Of a stretch of DNA of 64,000 bases, positions 1-10,456 are shown piece by piece. How positions within the stretch are numbered: the stretch's first letter is position 1; each line of letters opens with the position of its first letter. Position numbers and translations under genes: made by a program. This DNA is from Siphonodentalium dalli (Eukaryota; Mollusca; Scaphopoda; Gadilida; Siphonodentaliidae): the NCBI GenBank assembly GCA_032622095.1, contig CP136069.1, positions 202,850,690 to 202,914,689 on the forward strand, read 5' to 3'. The notes beneath the pieces were generated by a model. It worked only from the letters and a program-made list of their open reading frames with translations, searched no databases and had not been told where the DNA came from.

Positions 1-643
1 ATTGGTATGACCATGTAAAATACATATATTTTACATACAGACATTACATGCATGTGTGTATCCACCCTAAGGGCATCTTCACATTTACACACTTTTAATC
101 AAAGACTAACGTGTCTGTTACTTAATTGTGTCGGTATTTGTAATTGACTTCGATGATTTTTGCCGCTGAAGTGTAATGGCATACACAAATCATTCTAGTC
201 AAACTAGTAATTTAATCCATTGGTATATAATATATAGCATCATCGGCAACCAATCATCTTCACACCCTTCATATCAGCGATGTCTATATTGTTCTATAAA
301 TATGTCAAACAACTCGTACGGTTTTACTAAGGCCATCATTAGTGTAATAGATCAACTGGAGATAACAGAGATATTCTGTCCGTACACACAAATATTTCAG
401 CGATGGATGAACTTAAATTTGATATTCAGATTTTGTATCGATCTCTCAAACGAGGGGCCAGCACCCGTGGTTCAAACTCTTGTTGGCAAGACACCACAAA
501 ACATGCCAAACGTGTGATGGGCCGCAAGTACGGGCAGCTCCAGTGCGTGCATTCTAGTTATGTTTGTTTTTTAGCGTAAATCGCCATGTGGCATTAAGCC
601 AAAACGTTTTTTTCACAATCCGTATATTCTTTGACACCAACAG
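1..643. other. No gene recognised; presumed SDR intron or upstream sequence
   Basis: I see no supported coding exon here. Because the first SDR exon starts in mid-codon at 644, this stretch should be intronic, with the missing N-terminal exon(s) (glycine-rich cofactor motif) before base 1. No TGxxxGIG-like segment was found in any frame. An open frame at 176-517 has no recognisable domain. Confidence 0.5.
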
Positions 644-796
644 GATTGTGGGGTCTCGTTGATAACGCTGGAGTGGATTACGTTAGTCCGATAGAACTCA
701 CAACAATCAAGGTCTTCAAACAGTTAGCGGACGTGAACATTTTCGGAACTACAAGAGTGACGAGAACCTTCCTGCCACTTGTCAGAAAAACGAAAG
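644..796 (+). CDS. SDR-family dehydrogenase, internal exon (NAG-motif exon)
   Basis: Internal exon of a short-chain dehydrogenase/reductase, an NAD(P)-dependent oxidoreductase with a Rossmann fold. It is bounded by an AG acceptor at 642-643 and a GT donor at 797. It starts with the last two bases of a codon and ends with the first base of one. The translation reads GLWGLVDNAG near its start if the split codon is glycine; the NAG triplet is the conserved SDR structural motif after beta-4. It continues through DVNIFGTTRVTRTFLPLVRK, which matches the helix leading to the catalytic strand. The wording GLWGLVxNAG is typical of the retinol dehydrogenase / 17-beta-HSD2 / beta-hydroxybutyrate dehydrogenase branch, whose substrates are retinoids, steroids or short hydroxy acids. 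Substrate cannot be read from the sequence. It joins in phase to the exon at 1939. The first exon(s) are outside the window. Confidence 0.9.
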
Positions 797-1050
797 GTTA
801 GTCGCATGTACCAATATAAATTATAACAAAATAAGCGTCCTCATATTGACTATAATCCAACAACCAACCGTGTGGGTTAGATCAGTGTAGGGTGTTATAT
901 ACACGTCGATTTACCTCTGGTAAGCGGAATTTAAATGCACTATTATATATACTTGTATATATTAGTCAGGACTCTGAGAGGTACATGCACCTCTGCACCC
1001 TCAGATCCACGTGCCATACTCATATCCGAACATAACGAGTTGAAGATCTT

Positions 1051-1379
1051 TATATCACATGAACAATTAGAGATTTATGCCGTTTTAACAAATCAAAATC
1101 CTTAACAGAAGCGTCCCCAATTTGCCGCTTTTAGTTTTTGTGTCTATTTGGTTAGTGCAATGAAGTTGGACAATAATTTAACTTTAATGAACAAGCAATC
1201 ACTTTGCAATGCCTGGTGTTGTTGCCATGTGCGACTTTACGAAATAGTATTAATCCGCTTGATTCAATGTAAATTCATTTGTTGGCGCGCCGCTTGCTAG
1301 TCACTAGTAAGAGATAAGAAAATATATAATGGCGTTTTTAATTATATAATAGGGGTTTCATGTGATATAACTATATTTT
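1051..1379 (-). mobile_element. MITE family B, reverse copy (TATATCACATGA ends)
   Basis: It starts with TATATCACATGA and ends with TCATGTGATATA. It is an inverted relative of the elements at 45139-46019 and 49945-50347. Shared internal landmarks, read in reverse, include the GGGGTTTCATGTGATAT end, TTCATTTGTTGGCGCGCC and TTTGGTTAGTGCAATGAAG. No coding capacity. It sits in an SDR intron. Confidence 0.7.
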
Positions 1380-1384
1380 CAACA

Positions 1385-1740
1385 AGTTCATTTAAAAATA
1401 GATCAACTTTGTTCTTCTAATTTTCAATTTTAATAACTCTCCCATAATGATATATCGCACGTTAAAACCATTGTTATGTAAACATCACTGTTGCCGTGGA
1501 ATTACCGATAAATGTCCAATTAGTCCAACAAGATTCCAAAGTTTAATTAAAACTTGAAGGTATACATTGGAAAAGATCAAAGCATTGAAACTGATCTGAA
1601 AACCATATTCAGACTAAAATGATTAGTGATGTTTGTTGACAAATCACTATAACAGTTTGGTTTCAACACACGGAATTTCGTTATTCGAGATCTATCTATA
1701 ACGAATATAGAGTGTTTGTGGTGTGTGTTGATTATGTCAG
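1385..1740 (+). repeat. Dispersed repeat DR6, uninterrupted copy
   Basis: Homologous to about 50570-51860, but without the two TTAA-bounded insertions there. Shared landmarks are AAATGTCCAATTAGTCCAAC, CATTCAGACTAAAAT-like sequence and GACAAATCACT.AACAGTTT. The unoccupied TTAA sites are at 1430-1433 and about 1540-1548. It serves as an internal reference for the pre-insertion state of both MITEs. Confidence 0.75.
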
Positions 1741-1758
1741 TATATGCTCATATATATA

Positions 1759-1887
1759 GAACAAATCTAAATTTAAAACGAGCACGTCACTTTAACAAAC
1801 GCATATGTAATGATATAACATATTACATATATTAATAGTGATGCGTTTATTAAAGTGACGCTCTTGTGTTCAAATTAGATTTGTTTT
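1759..1887. repeat. Imperfect 125-bp palindrome (small foldback)
   Basis: The left arm starts ACAAATCTAAATTT, passes CGTCACTTTAACAAACGCAT and is matched in reverse complement by the right arm, which ends ATTAGATTTGT. The centre is AT-rich around 1810-1830. It looks like a short MITE or foldback in the SDR intron, about 50 bp before the next exon. Confidence 0.65.
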
Positions 1888-1938
1888 ATTTATATTTTAA
1901 CTCGTTTTAATATGTGTGATAAGGACTTCTGATTACAG

Positions 1939-2129
1939 GGCGTGTGGTGATCACATCAAGCGTGCGGGGCCGGACATGTCAGATCGCCAGCGGCGCCTAC
2001 GGATCCACGAAACACGCAGCCGAGTGCTTCGCTGATACCCTACGACGGGAGATGATACCGTTTGGGGTAGATGTCTGTGTGATCGAACCAGGAAATTATG
2101 GCAGCATCACTGGCCTCATGCAAAATATA
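1939..2129 (+). CDS. SDR-family dehydrogenase, catalytic exon (YxxxK)
   Basis: Second visible exon of the SDR gene, with acceptor TTACAG at 1938 and donor GTAAGT at 2130. It joins in phase to the exon ending at 796, giving KTKGRVVITSSVRG, which includes the catalytic-serine strand (ITSSV). The active-site tetrad continues with YGSTK: Tyr and Lys spaced YxxxK in GAYGSTKHAAE. The exon then passes SDR helix alpha-F and the strand VCVIEPGNYGS, whose PG is the usual SDR motif before the substrate loop. All catalytic residues that should lie here are present and there is no internal stop, so this looks like a live gene, not a retrocopy. It ends in phase 0. Confidence 0.93.
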
Positions 2130-3538
2130 GTAAGTTTCGCCGTTTCAGTTTTATTTAAACATTTTAATAATATTTATCACACAATTACCCCCTAAATCAG
2201 GCCTCATAGTTTAGTAAGATACACGTGTATTATCGACACGCGTAGTGACGTAAGAGCTTGGCGCAATGATATCGATGTCAATGCCGGACCTTATTATTAT
2301 GTTAATTAGAATATAAATATGATATTCAATTTGCGGGGTTATTTAGATGAGACTAAAGCATTGCTTACTTTACTTAGATAAACATTGGTGATAAGGGTGG
2401 TTCAACAATTTTGTCACCATGTCATTGATTGAAAAGACACATTTAAAATGCAATTATATTTTTTTTTCTTGACTGCGTCTATATACTTTCCACTTTCGTT
2501 GTGATAAGGAAATCAATATTATTTAGTTTTAACCCCAGCCGTTTCGATATCGTTTGACCTTGCTAAAATGTGATTATGTGATAAAAAAAAATTATATCAA
2601 ATTCGTCGCAATTTCATACGAAATTTATTAACTTCGCCCACTAAATTCGATTCGATTCTCACTAAATTCGATTCGAGTCTCACTAAAGATCGGCTCAAAT
2701 ATAATTTAGTGCACTTGGTTAATAACTTTTGTCTAGAATTGTGACTCATTAGATATCTTAAATATAGAGGCTGGGGGAATTGGATGAAAAGTTCTTGAAA
2801 ATTAGATGGGCCTCCGCTCCCCACTATACAGATTATATAAACAACAAAATATCAACAGAATCTGCTGAGACTAGCCCACGCAGCACATTAAGTGAGATGT
2901 AAGATTTCCAAGCACGTAGCATATATTTGGTATGGAGAGTCCTTGGGTGACTGGGGTTCAAATTTGTTCAAATGGGGTCACCAGGTCAAATAGGGGTGCG
3001 ACCCATAGTAATTCTTAAAATGTCTCCTCCCCAAGAGCCAATAGGCATATTTAGCTTGTATGTAGTATGGAGGGTCCTTGTGTTATTTGGACTGGGTTAC
3101 AGATTTGTTAAAATGGGTTCGACCAGTCATGGAATGACGTTTTGGTGAATATGGCCTATGGAGAAATTGTTTTATGGGGTCCACCGTTGAAAAGGGGGCA
3201 TGTCAGGTTGGAACTTTGCAACAGTTAGGGAAAGCTTGATGTATCAGTTGTAATTCCAACATGTGCAAAGGAATTTTACTAATTTGGGAGTGTGTTTGCT
3301 TCAGTTGGGATGGAGCAGACTGTTGACTGTGTGTGGTGTGGGGGATAAGGACATGAGTTGAAAAGGTGGACAGCCCACAGCACAATGGAGACCCTCTAGC
3401 TACGCCCCTTTAAAACTACTTTTTTAAAGTGATTTTGACAAGTACTAACTCTTATAGTATCCCGAGTCGCAGTCTTCTCAGGCTTTACAGTCAAGTGATC
3501 GTCTCCACAGTCATTGACTGTCTTGTTTCTTTCTGCAG
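2130..3538 (+). other. SDR intron (1.4 kb)
   Basis: Donor GTAAGT and acceptor TTTCTGCAG. It contains an old copy of the CRE-bearing MITE (about 2155-2765). The rest, about 2770-3538, shows no gene. Between 2930 and 3180 there are weak repeats of a phrase like GGTATGGAGAGTCCTTG.GTGA (near 2930 and 3068), so a degenerate tandem duplication is likely. Confidence 0.7.
2155..2765 (+). mobile_element. CRE-MITE, degenerate copy in SDR intron
   Basis: It shares with the copy at 49631-49946 the series TTTATCACA, ACACGTGTATTATCG, GTGACGTAAGA and TTATTATTATGTTAATTA. The 3' half reads ACTAAATTCGATTCGA, GGCTCAAAT and TTTAGTGCACT.GGTTAAT. An interval at about 2395-2575 has no counterpart in the other copies. 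It is the most diverged member in the window, so probably the oldest. Confidence 0.65.
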
Positions 3539-3775
3539 GTTGACAGAATCGTGCAACATAAAGAGGCGACCATTGCATCTGTGTCAGAAGAGGTGATGGA
3601 GGCATATGGGGCTGATTATTATGATAAATTACTCGCGGCGATTCCGAAGGTTGGGTACACCACGTGTCCAACCACAGACCCTGTGATGGAGGCCCTCGGT
3701 GATGCTCTGTGGAGCGGAATGCCACACACCAGATACGTCATCGGTGGATCCAACTTCATCCTCGACAAACATCAC
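3539..3775 (+). CDS. SDR-family dehydrogenase, C-terminal-half exon
   Basis: Third visible SDR exon, 79 codons, phase 0 at both ends, acceptor TTTCTGCAG and donor GTGAGT. The translation begins VDRIVQHKEATIASVSEEVM and continues through AYGADYYDKLL, which corresponds to the substrate-lid helices. It then has DPVMEALGDAL and HTRYVIGGSNFILDKHH. The TRY-hydrophobic-GG pattern is where retinol/beta-hydroxybutyrate dehydrogenases end their last strand, after which a short hydrophobic C-terminal tail is expected from one more exon. Codon use and lack of stops match the previous exon. Confidence 0.88.
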
Positions 3776-3904
3776 GTGAGTCTTATACAGGTTACAGTGA
3801 AATAATTCGATTGGTAGCTACAGTCAACGGATTTTGGGCCCAGATGCAGGGGAGAATGTTTTTTTTAATCTGGGCCCTGGTTGCCGTTGGTTAAAGGTAC
3901 TCAA

Positions 3905-4245
3905 TCCGATCAAACTCCTCTCAATTACTATTTCAATGGCTTCGGGGGCCAAAAATATTTGATTCGAGTCGAGGAAGCCACCCATCAAAGCTCAGATTTA
4001 TTAGATATCGATTTTAGAAATCTATTATCTTTCATTATCGGGAATACTTTCTGTCCCAGAAGTTTACCGATAAAGCCGACCGACATACTCTCGATACTAA
4101 ATTACATTGAACAAAATGTTGCTATACAACACATTTTGGGCAATTATATACGATAGTTCACAGTCGTTAGCATTATTTTTGGATAATTAATCGATTCTGA
4201 TAACTAAAGTGACCTTTGATAAAATTTTGTTGTTGTTGGAATCTG
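3905..4245 (+). repeat. Dispersed repeat DR4, short copy
   Basis: Aligns by eye with 6881-7285. Shared landmarks are AAAAATATTTGA.T.GAGTCG, AAATCTATTAT and AATCGATTCTGATAAC, followed by a short GTT run. The 6.9-kb copy is longer because a 31-bp unit and the GTT tract have expanded. It lies in the presumed last SDR intron. Confidence 0.6.
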
Positions 4246-4515
4246 TTGAGATGGGGACCCTCTGATCGGATTTAGTACCTTTAATAGTATAGTAAACATA
4301 TAAAATACATGCAATCACTCTTCCTGAGATTTCAGACACCAAACAAAACATTGGCACAATGTAATTTGTAAATCACGTGGTTCCTGGTTTGAATTGTTTT
4401 GATGTGAGGTAAAAAATGTCAATATTTTTTGTCCATGCAATTCTGACTCTGGTTTATAAATCCGAAATTTAAACGTACATTTCATTCCAAACGATATGGT
4501 AATTGTTTCATGCAG

Positions 4516-4596
4516 AAACTTTGCGCGGATGCCAATCCCGGTGATCAAGTGCTCATTTGTCCTGGATACTCAGGGCTGAAGGTCATTATATGTTAA
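4516..4596 (+). CDS. Possible terminal SDR exon (phase uncertain)
   Basis: An acceptor-like TTTCATGCAG ends at 4515. Joined in phase to the exon ending at 3775, the reading gives 26 codons starting KLCADANPGD and a stop at 4594-4596. The frame beginning at 4517 instead reads NFARMPIPVIKCSFVL and stops at 4577-4579. That second reading looks more like the short Pro-containing hydrophobic tail of RDH-type SDRs, but it does not join in phase with the donor at 3776. Either a small exon is unrecognised, the donor differs, or the true last exon is elsewhere. Treat this as a candidate only. Confidence 0.3.
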   Translation, partial: KLCADANPGDQVLICPGYSGLKVIIC

Positions 4597-4599
4597 CAC

Positions 4600-5530
4600 T
4601 GACGCCTATGGGAAATAATTACATCACTGTATAACCTACAGATATAACATTGTTTGGGCGACAATCAATTACTCATTTGAAGAACAGAATAAACACGTCA
4701 CTACCCCGTCAAGTAATATTGGCCTGACGTTTTTAAGAAAAAGAGTAAAATTTTATCTTGATTCAGTACCAACTACATTCCTTATATGGATAGAGTTATT
4801 CCTCTTTGAACTAACAATGCTTTTGCGCTGTTCGAGCAAGGAAAGCGGATCACAAGCAACAGCGACATTCAACATTTAATATATGATAGCTGCCCGATAT
4901 CAAAGCTTTAATGTGTAATAGCTGCTCAATACCAAAGCTTTAATATATAATAGCTGCTCAATAAATGACAATCGGTTGAACACTGTGCGTCAAAATTGTC
5001 CGTCATAACGTTAGAGATTCATATTGACGCAATCACGGTGGCGCGGGAATTGAACCCTCTGCCATTTCGAGTAACTAGAATGCACTCAGAGAGATGCCAA
5101 CGTGTGCAAAAATGTAATAAACAATAATTTAACAAATAATTTCACTGTATTTTACTTAATTTATTTTATTTTATTTAATGTTAGCAAAAAAAGACAATTA
5201 CCATTTCTCATTGCATCACAGATAAAAGACAAATTACTATATTAATCATTTAAGAAATTAAAACCAATTCCATGTTGCCGAAAGGATGAGACTTTAATAT
5301 CGATTACATTTTTTTCAGCGGCATATTTTCATTTTCATTTTCCGATAGTCAAAGTTGACCAAAGGAGCAATTATAAGAAATAATTAATACTATTTGTGTA
5401 AATATTGATAGCAGCCAATATGCAACAATAAATATCAATAATTAATCAATAATTAATCAATAACGATTATTTTATGTACATGTAATAATAAACTCTTCAA
5501 ACGGTGTTTGTGTCAACAAATGCGTTTTGT
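4600..5530. other. No gene; minor tandem repeat at 4884-4965
   Basis: No supported exon. A 36-bp phrase containing CAAAGCTTTAAT and TAATAGCTGCTCAATA recurs two to three times between 4884 and 4965. The rest is AT-rich and unremarkable. Confidence 0.5.
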
Positions 5531-5536
5531 TTTGTG

Positions 5537-6109
5537 TTACGTCATTCGTCGTATTTGACCCGGAACTCGGCTGAAGGTTAGGCTATTCAGCCTATTGCGT
5601 CGAATTACGAAATCGCGTTTTGAATGTCTCTCTTTTCCCGCACGATAAAAAGAGGTCTTCGCACGAACCAAAAATGATAAAACTTCCCAATTAGAAGTAA
5701 AAATACCCAAATGAAGGAGTCTATATATGTCCCGAAGGAGTCTATAGACTCTTTGATGTAGAGTTCTGATGGAGAAAATGTATGTCGATCTATTTTTGTC
5801 ATAACTCTGACGTATTTTGACCTGGGAGAAAAAATCGAAATCGAGGCTCACTACGAGCATGCCAGTTTTTAAATATAGAAACAGGGAATCCCGACAAATG
5901 GCGATATCGGCGACAAACAAATAATCGAAAACAACACATAAAATAAGCATAGCAAAAACGCGGCACAGTAAAAATGTCAGAACGCCACGATGTTTTACGT
6001 CGTTTTTGGTTACGTCATGGAGTGAAACGAAGTAGGGTGACACCAACGTACGAATCTGTCTGATCGCCATACTGTTGCGCGAGCGCACGTAATGATTAAT
6101 AGTAAACAA
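5537..6109 (-). other. Open frame of 190 codons, unrecognised, probably not a gene
   Basis: The minus strand is open for 190 codons. The predicted product is rich in Arg, Phe, Leu and Ser, with one hydrophobic stretch near residues 45-70 (FLLCRVFAMLILCVVFDYLF). I recognise no domain. A second minus-strand frame overlaps it at 5605-5802. No convincing splice context or homologue within the window was seen. It lies among repeats, so a chance ORF or decayed transposon is as likely as a gene. Confidence 0.15.
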
Positions 6110-6195
6110 GAAGAAATGTTTTCAGATGGTGATTAGATATTATTTAAGGGGACACATGATTACTATATTAAATCAAAATATATTAACACCTACCA

Positions 6196-6286
6196 GCGCG
6201 CCGCAGATGCATACTAGTCCCATATACTTATTTAAGTCATTGTATAGTCACTAGTCAGTGGCTCGAGTTTACCCCGTATCAACATA
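6196..6286 (-). repeat. Dispersed repeat fragment shared with 46169-46259
   Basis: Its reverse complement, starting GTTGATACGGGGTAAACTC, aligns with the sequence at 46169-46259. Both carry TGACTAGTG.CTATACAAT and GGACTAGTATGCAT. About 90 bp with small indels; no coding content. Confidence 0.65.
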
Positions 6287-6299
6287 ATAATTGAATTCC

Positions 6300-6880
6300 T
6301 GATATGGAACTAATAAAGAGCGTTTATGCCATTTGTGTGTGATTAGCCAGTAGCATTGTGCTGTCTTCTGTAACACAATCAGGCTCTTGCTTAGGTAAAA
6401 TATAGTAGGTCTTTGTGATAACATGCTGTTTACGCGATGGTCATGGTATATATGAACGAAACTGTATGCGTTTTAATGTTTTTTCTGTTTACGGTGATTG
6501 GAACAAATATGAATATTTTCGACAACTAAGGCCTCACGTGCCTTTAAGATAACCTATTAACCTCAACGATTACAGAATACATTTTCGACTCAAATTACTT
6601 AGTTTTCTATATATTATCGATATTAGATCGTTGTTATCACCGGGAATTTACCCCTTTAAGATTTATCTTATGATTAATATTGATTATTAACGGAGATATT
6701 TGAAGAAGTGTATTTAAAGATTATATTTGTATAGCTAACGCGATGCGAATCAGGTGCCCAGAAGTAGTAAACATTCTAGAGCGTTCTCGCGTAAAATTTA
6801 TGGATGCTTTGTGGATTTTCGCGATGCCCACAAGTGTCATAACAATAACGCTGATTGTAATTATTATTAATTCACAATCC
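6300..6880. other. No gene recognised
   Basis: AT-rich sequence without supported features. A phrase near 6675-6722 (AATATTGAT...ACGGAGATATTTGAAG) recurs near 11993-12040, so part of this is another low-copy repeat. Confidence 0.4.
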
Positions 6881-7264
6881 GATTTAACGCCCCTAAATTC
6901 CAATTCCTTCGGATCCGGGGGTAAAAATATTTGACTTGAGTCGGGGAAACCACCCCTCAATGCTCGCTCAGAGTTTTTCAAATATCGATATTTCAAATCT
7001 ATTATTTTTCACCACCGCGTTTTGGTAAATTATTTTTGATATATGGCACGTTTTGGTAAATTATTTTTGATATATGGAACGTTTTGGTAAATTATTTTTG
7101 ATATATGGAACGTTTTATTTGTGAAATATGACACGTTATTTTTTATATATGGCACGTCTTGGTCAATTGTATACTATTGTCCGTAGTGCTTTTTCATTAT
7201 TGTTGGTAATGAATCGATTCTGATAACAAAAGCGTGTTTTTTAAGATATGTTGTTGTTGTTTGT

Positions 7265-7285
<21 letters not shown>
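6881..7285 (+). repeat. Dispersed repeat DR4, expanded copy
   Basis: Longer counterpart of 3905-4245. Inside it a unit of about 31 bp (CGTTTTGGTAAATTATTTTT plus GATATATGG) is repeated about four times between 7017 and 7165, and the terminal GTT run has grown into the adjacent microsatellite. Confidence 0.6.
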
Positions 7286-7295
<10 letters not shown>

Positions 7296-7440
7296 TGTCC
7301 TTGTTGTATGTCCTTGTTGTTGTTTGTCTTTGTTGTTGTTTGTCCTTGTTGTTGTTGGTCGTTGTTGTTGTTTTTGGTTGTTGGTCGTCTTTGTTGTTGT
7401 TGTTGTTGTTGTGGTTGTGGTTGTTGTGTTGCTGGTATTG
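7245..7440. repeat. (GTT)n trinucleotide tract with CTTGTT variants
   Basis: About 190 bp of TTG/GTT repeats interrupted by TGTCC and TCTTTG variants. Both strands are open in several frames purely because of the triplet repeat (Val/Cys/Leu on one strand, Asn/Gln/Thr on the other). Confidence 0.9.
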
Positions 7441-7686
7441 TATCAAATTGGATTAAACTGAAAAATTGCCATCAAAACGTTTGGCCAATTTGGTCTTTAA
7501 GAAAATAATCAAGAGAGAAAAAGAAAATATGCATTTTCCCTTGCATAGATGTGTCAAGTGCCAAATTACAATGTAATACTGTAATATTTCGCGAATTATA
7601 GATAATAAATCTCTTCCTAGCAAGTGCTATATACATTCCGGGGTAAAATAATACGATACGAAGCGAGGACACCTGTCCGAAAAGCT
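7441..7686. other. No gene; spacer between (GTT)n tract and Helitron
   Basis: Short AT-rich spacer with nothing recognisable. Confidence 0.4.
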
Positions 7687-8656
7687 TCTATACCAATCTA
7701 TTATATATTTTTGGAAGATCTGTCTGTCTGTCTGTCTGTCTGTCTGTTCGCGATGGACTCGAAAACGAAAGAACCGATTTCGATGAAACTTGGTATGTGG
7801 GGGTACTTTCGGTCATGGAATGGCATGGGCCTGTTAATTTTCCTGTGCGACGTGACCTTGACCTTGAAATCGGGTCATTTCAAGCTCAAACGCCCGAATA
7901 TCACGGGATTTCGACGAAACTTGGTATGTGGGGGTACTTTCGGCCGGGGAGTGGCATAGGCCTATTAATTTGCCCATGCGACGTGACTTTGACCTTAAAA
8001 TTGGGTCATTTCAAGGTCAAACACTCGAATATCACGGGATTTCGATGAAAATTAGTGTCTAGGGATACTTTCATATGGGGAGTCTCATAAGCCTATTCAT
8101 TTGCCCGTGCGACGGGTCAATTCAAGGTCAAATCACGAATCTTGATGGGATTTCCACGAAATTTGATACATACCGTTACTTTTGTCCACTGAGTATTTTG
8201 GACGGGTCAAATCGTGACCCCGACCTGACCTTGATCTTCAAAATGATCAATTCAAGGTAAAATCGGGTAAAACCGGATGGATTTCGACGGGTACTTTTGT
8301 CTGGTACTTGTGTCCGGGCAGTGTTTTGGACGGGTCAAATCGTGACCCCACCTGACCTTGAACTTCAAAATGGACAATTCAAGATCAAATCGCGCAATTC
8401 GCCGAAAAGCAGAGGGGAAACAGCCCGACCTGACCTTGACCTTCAAAATGATCAATTCGAGGTCAAATCGGGTAAAACCGGATGGATTTCGACGGGTATT
8501 TTGTCGGGTACGTTTGTCCGGGCAGTGTTTTTGGACGGGTCAAATCGTGACCCCACCTGACCTTGACCTTCAAAATGGACAATTCAAGATCAAATCGCGC
8601 AATTCGCCGAAAAGCAGAGGGGAAACAGCCCGGACGAAGTCGGGTCCACCTGCTAG
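7687..8656 (+). mobile_element. Nonautonomous Helitron-like element with internal repeats
   Basis: The 5' end TCTATACCAATCTATTATAT is followed by a (CTGT)n run at 7721-7747. The 3' end is ...CTGCTAG followed by T, about 10 nt after an imperfect hairpin (CCCG GAC GAA GTC GGG, one bulged base). A 5' TC, a 3' hairpin and CTAG-T with no terminal inverted repeat is Helitron structure, and the TCTATAC.AAT..TATTATA start is one I know from animal Helitrons. There is no Rep/helicase ORF, so it depends on an autonomous partner. The body consists of degenerate tandem units containing GACCTTGACCTT and TTCAAGGTCAAA, and the last part is a near-exact duplication. The base before the 5' TC is T, not the usual A. 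Confidence 0.7.
8285..8640 (+). repeat. About 180-bp tandem duplication inside the Helitron
   Basis: The segment with GGGCAGTGTTTTGGACGGGT, GACCCCACCTGACCTTGA, AATTCGCCGAAAAGCAGAGG and GGAAACAGCCC occurs twice, near 8315-8430 and 8519-8632, with few differences. This is a recent duplication compared with the older units at 7760-8280. Confidence 0.8.
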
Positions 8657-9237
8657 TTAACATATATTTTTCGACCATAAAATTACCTTCTACCGGGATA
8701 GGAAAAGGGGCTATTTTTAGAAGCAGAAATCTCGCGGAAATTTTCGGAGAGTACCAAGAGGGATAACTCTATCATGTTGGCACCATCAACTGAGGAAAAT
8801 GTAAGAGAGTTATTGTTTTAGAATTATTATCCACAAACTGCATTGTGCTGTCGTCGAGGTCGATTATCAACTGTCGTTTTCAGGTTGCTCCCAGCTCGAA
8901 ATTGCGTGTTTTTTATTGCAATAAACAGTGAATTAATTACTCGGGAGAAATTCCATGATTGTAAGCGATGCAAAGTTACCCACATAGTCAATTAATTCGT
9001 GCAACTTCGATTTGGGACCTTTATCTACAGTGAAATAAATAATTAAGGAAACTCTATTAACTAAAAAGTATATAGAACATGCACTGTGTTTTAAATTTTT
9101 AAACTTCCTTGTCACAACATCGAAAAGTTCCCCGGTTATGCACTGTGGAATATGATATATATGGGCGTCGCTGAGTAGAGAGTCATGGCATGATCTGCAT
9201 TTACAACTGCAGGAATTTCTTCTTCTCATATCATGGT
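8657..9237. other. No gene recognised
   Basis: No supported feature. The minus-strand open frame at 8933-9265 ends inside the neighbouring MITE and shows no domain. Confidence 0.4.
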
Positions 9238-9663
9238 TTAACCCTTTACCCAACAAAACGGCCAAAAACGCCCAAATAAAGCTTCAACAGCCTAAAATAT
9301 CTTCGGTCTGTCTCAATAACACCATACAAATATGGATATCATTGGAACCGGTTCATTGACCACCATGTGATGGTTATTCCCTTTGCCAATGCATTCTCTT
9401 ATATATGCGAGTCGACCATAGGTCGCCTCGCATATATAAGACATTGCATTGGCATTTTTTCTTACATTCTTTAACAATTTTATAATTTTTTCATACATTT
9501 TTTAACAATTTTTATATTATTTTTATACATTCTTTGACAATTTTATCATTTTTAATATGTGTAAGCCAATGCATTCTTTTATATATGCGAGGCGACCTAT
9601 GGTCGACTCGCATATATAAGAGAATGCATTGGCACAGGGCTGTTCTGTTGGGTAAAGGGTTAA
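9238..9663 (-). mobile_element. TTAA MITE (CCCTTTACCCAACA ends) with two hairpins
   Basis: Bounded by TTAA on both sides, with inverted ends TTAACCCTTTACCCAACA and TGTTGGGTAAAGGGTTAA. TTAA target duplication and CCC...GGG ends are the signature of piggyBac-superfamily elements. The element has no ORF, so it is a nonautonomous MITE. Two 67-nt hairpins (9386-9452 and 9566-9632) lie inside, facing each other across a T-rich spacer. It is in reverse orientation to the copy at 12434-12898. Confidence 0.85.
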
Positions 9664-10226
<563 letters not shown>

Positions 10227-10456
10227 TTTATTCCTCCAAATAGACTGGTGGGATATATACGCAATACAATTTAAATTTAGAAAGCTCATTTGGAGTCGTT
10301 AGTTTTACTCAAGTAATCCCGTCATCAAACGGTGTCCGTGTCGGCTTAATTCCTCGAGTAGCAATTAAGACACCAGGAGGTCGGATGACTTTAGAGTCAC
10401 CATATCGAAGACCGAAGAATAGTTCACGTATAATTATAAATATATTGCGGGAATAA

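Larger units (their letters stand above)
797..1938 (+). other. SDR intron (1.1 kb) containing MITE sequence
   Basis: Spliced-out interval between the NAG-motif exon and the catalytic exon, with donor GTTAGT and acceptor TTACAG. It carries a MITE (1051-1379), a dispersed repeat (about 1385-1740) that holds the empty sites for two TTAA elements found near 51 kb, and a small palindrome (1759-1887). The repeats lie inside the intron and leave both splice borders intact. Confidence 0.8.

Noticed and set aside
5537-6109. 190-codon minus-strand frame as a gene
   Set aside because: No domain, overlapping open frames and repeat-rich surroundings; kept only as a low-confidence note.
7174-7508. Asn/Gln-rich and Val/Cys-rich frames
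   Set aside because: Translation of the (GTT)n tract.
7234-8660. Overlapping 60-110 codon frames across the Helitron
   Set aside because: They follow the internal tandem repeats in all frames and show no Rep or helicase motif.
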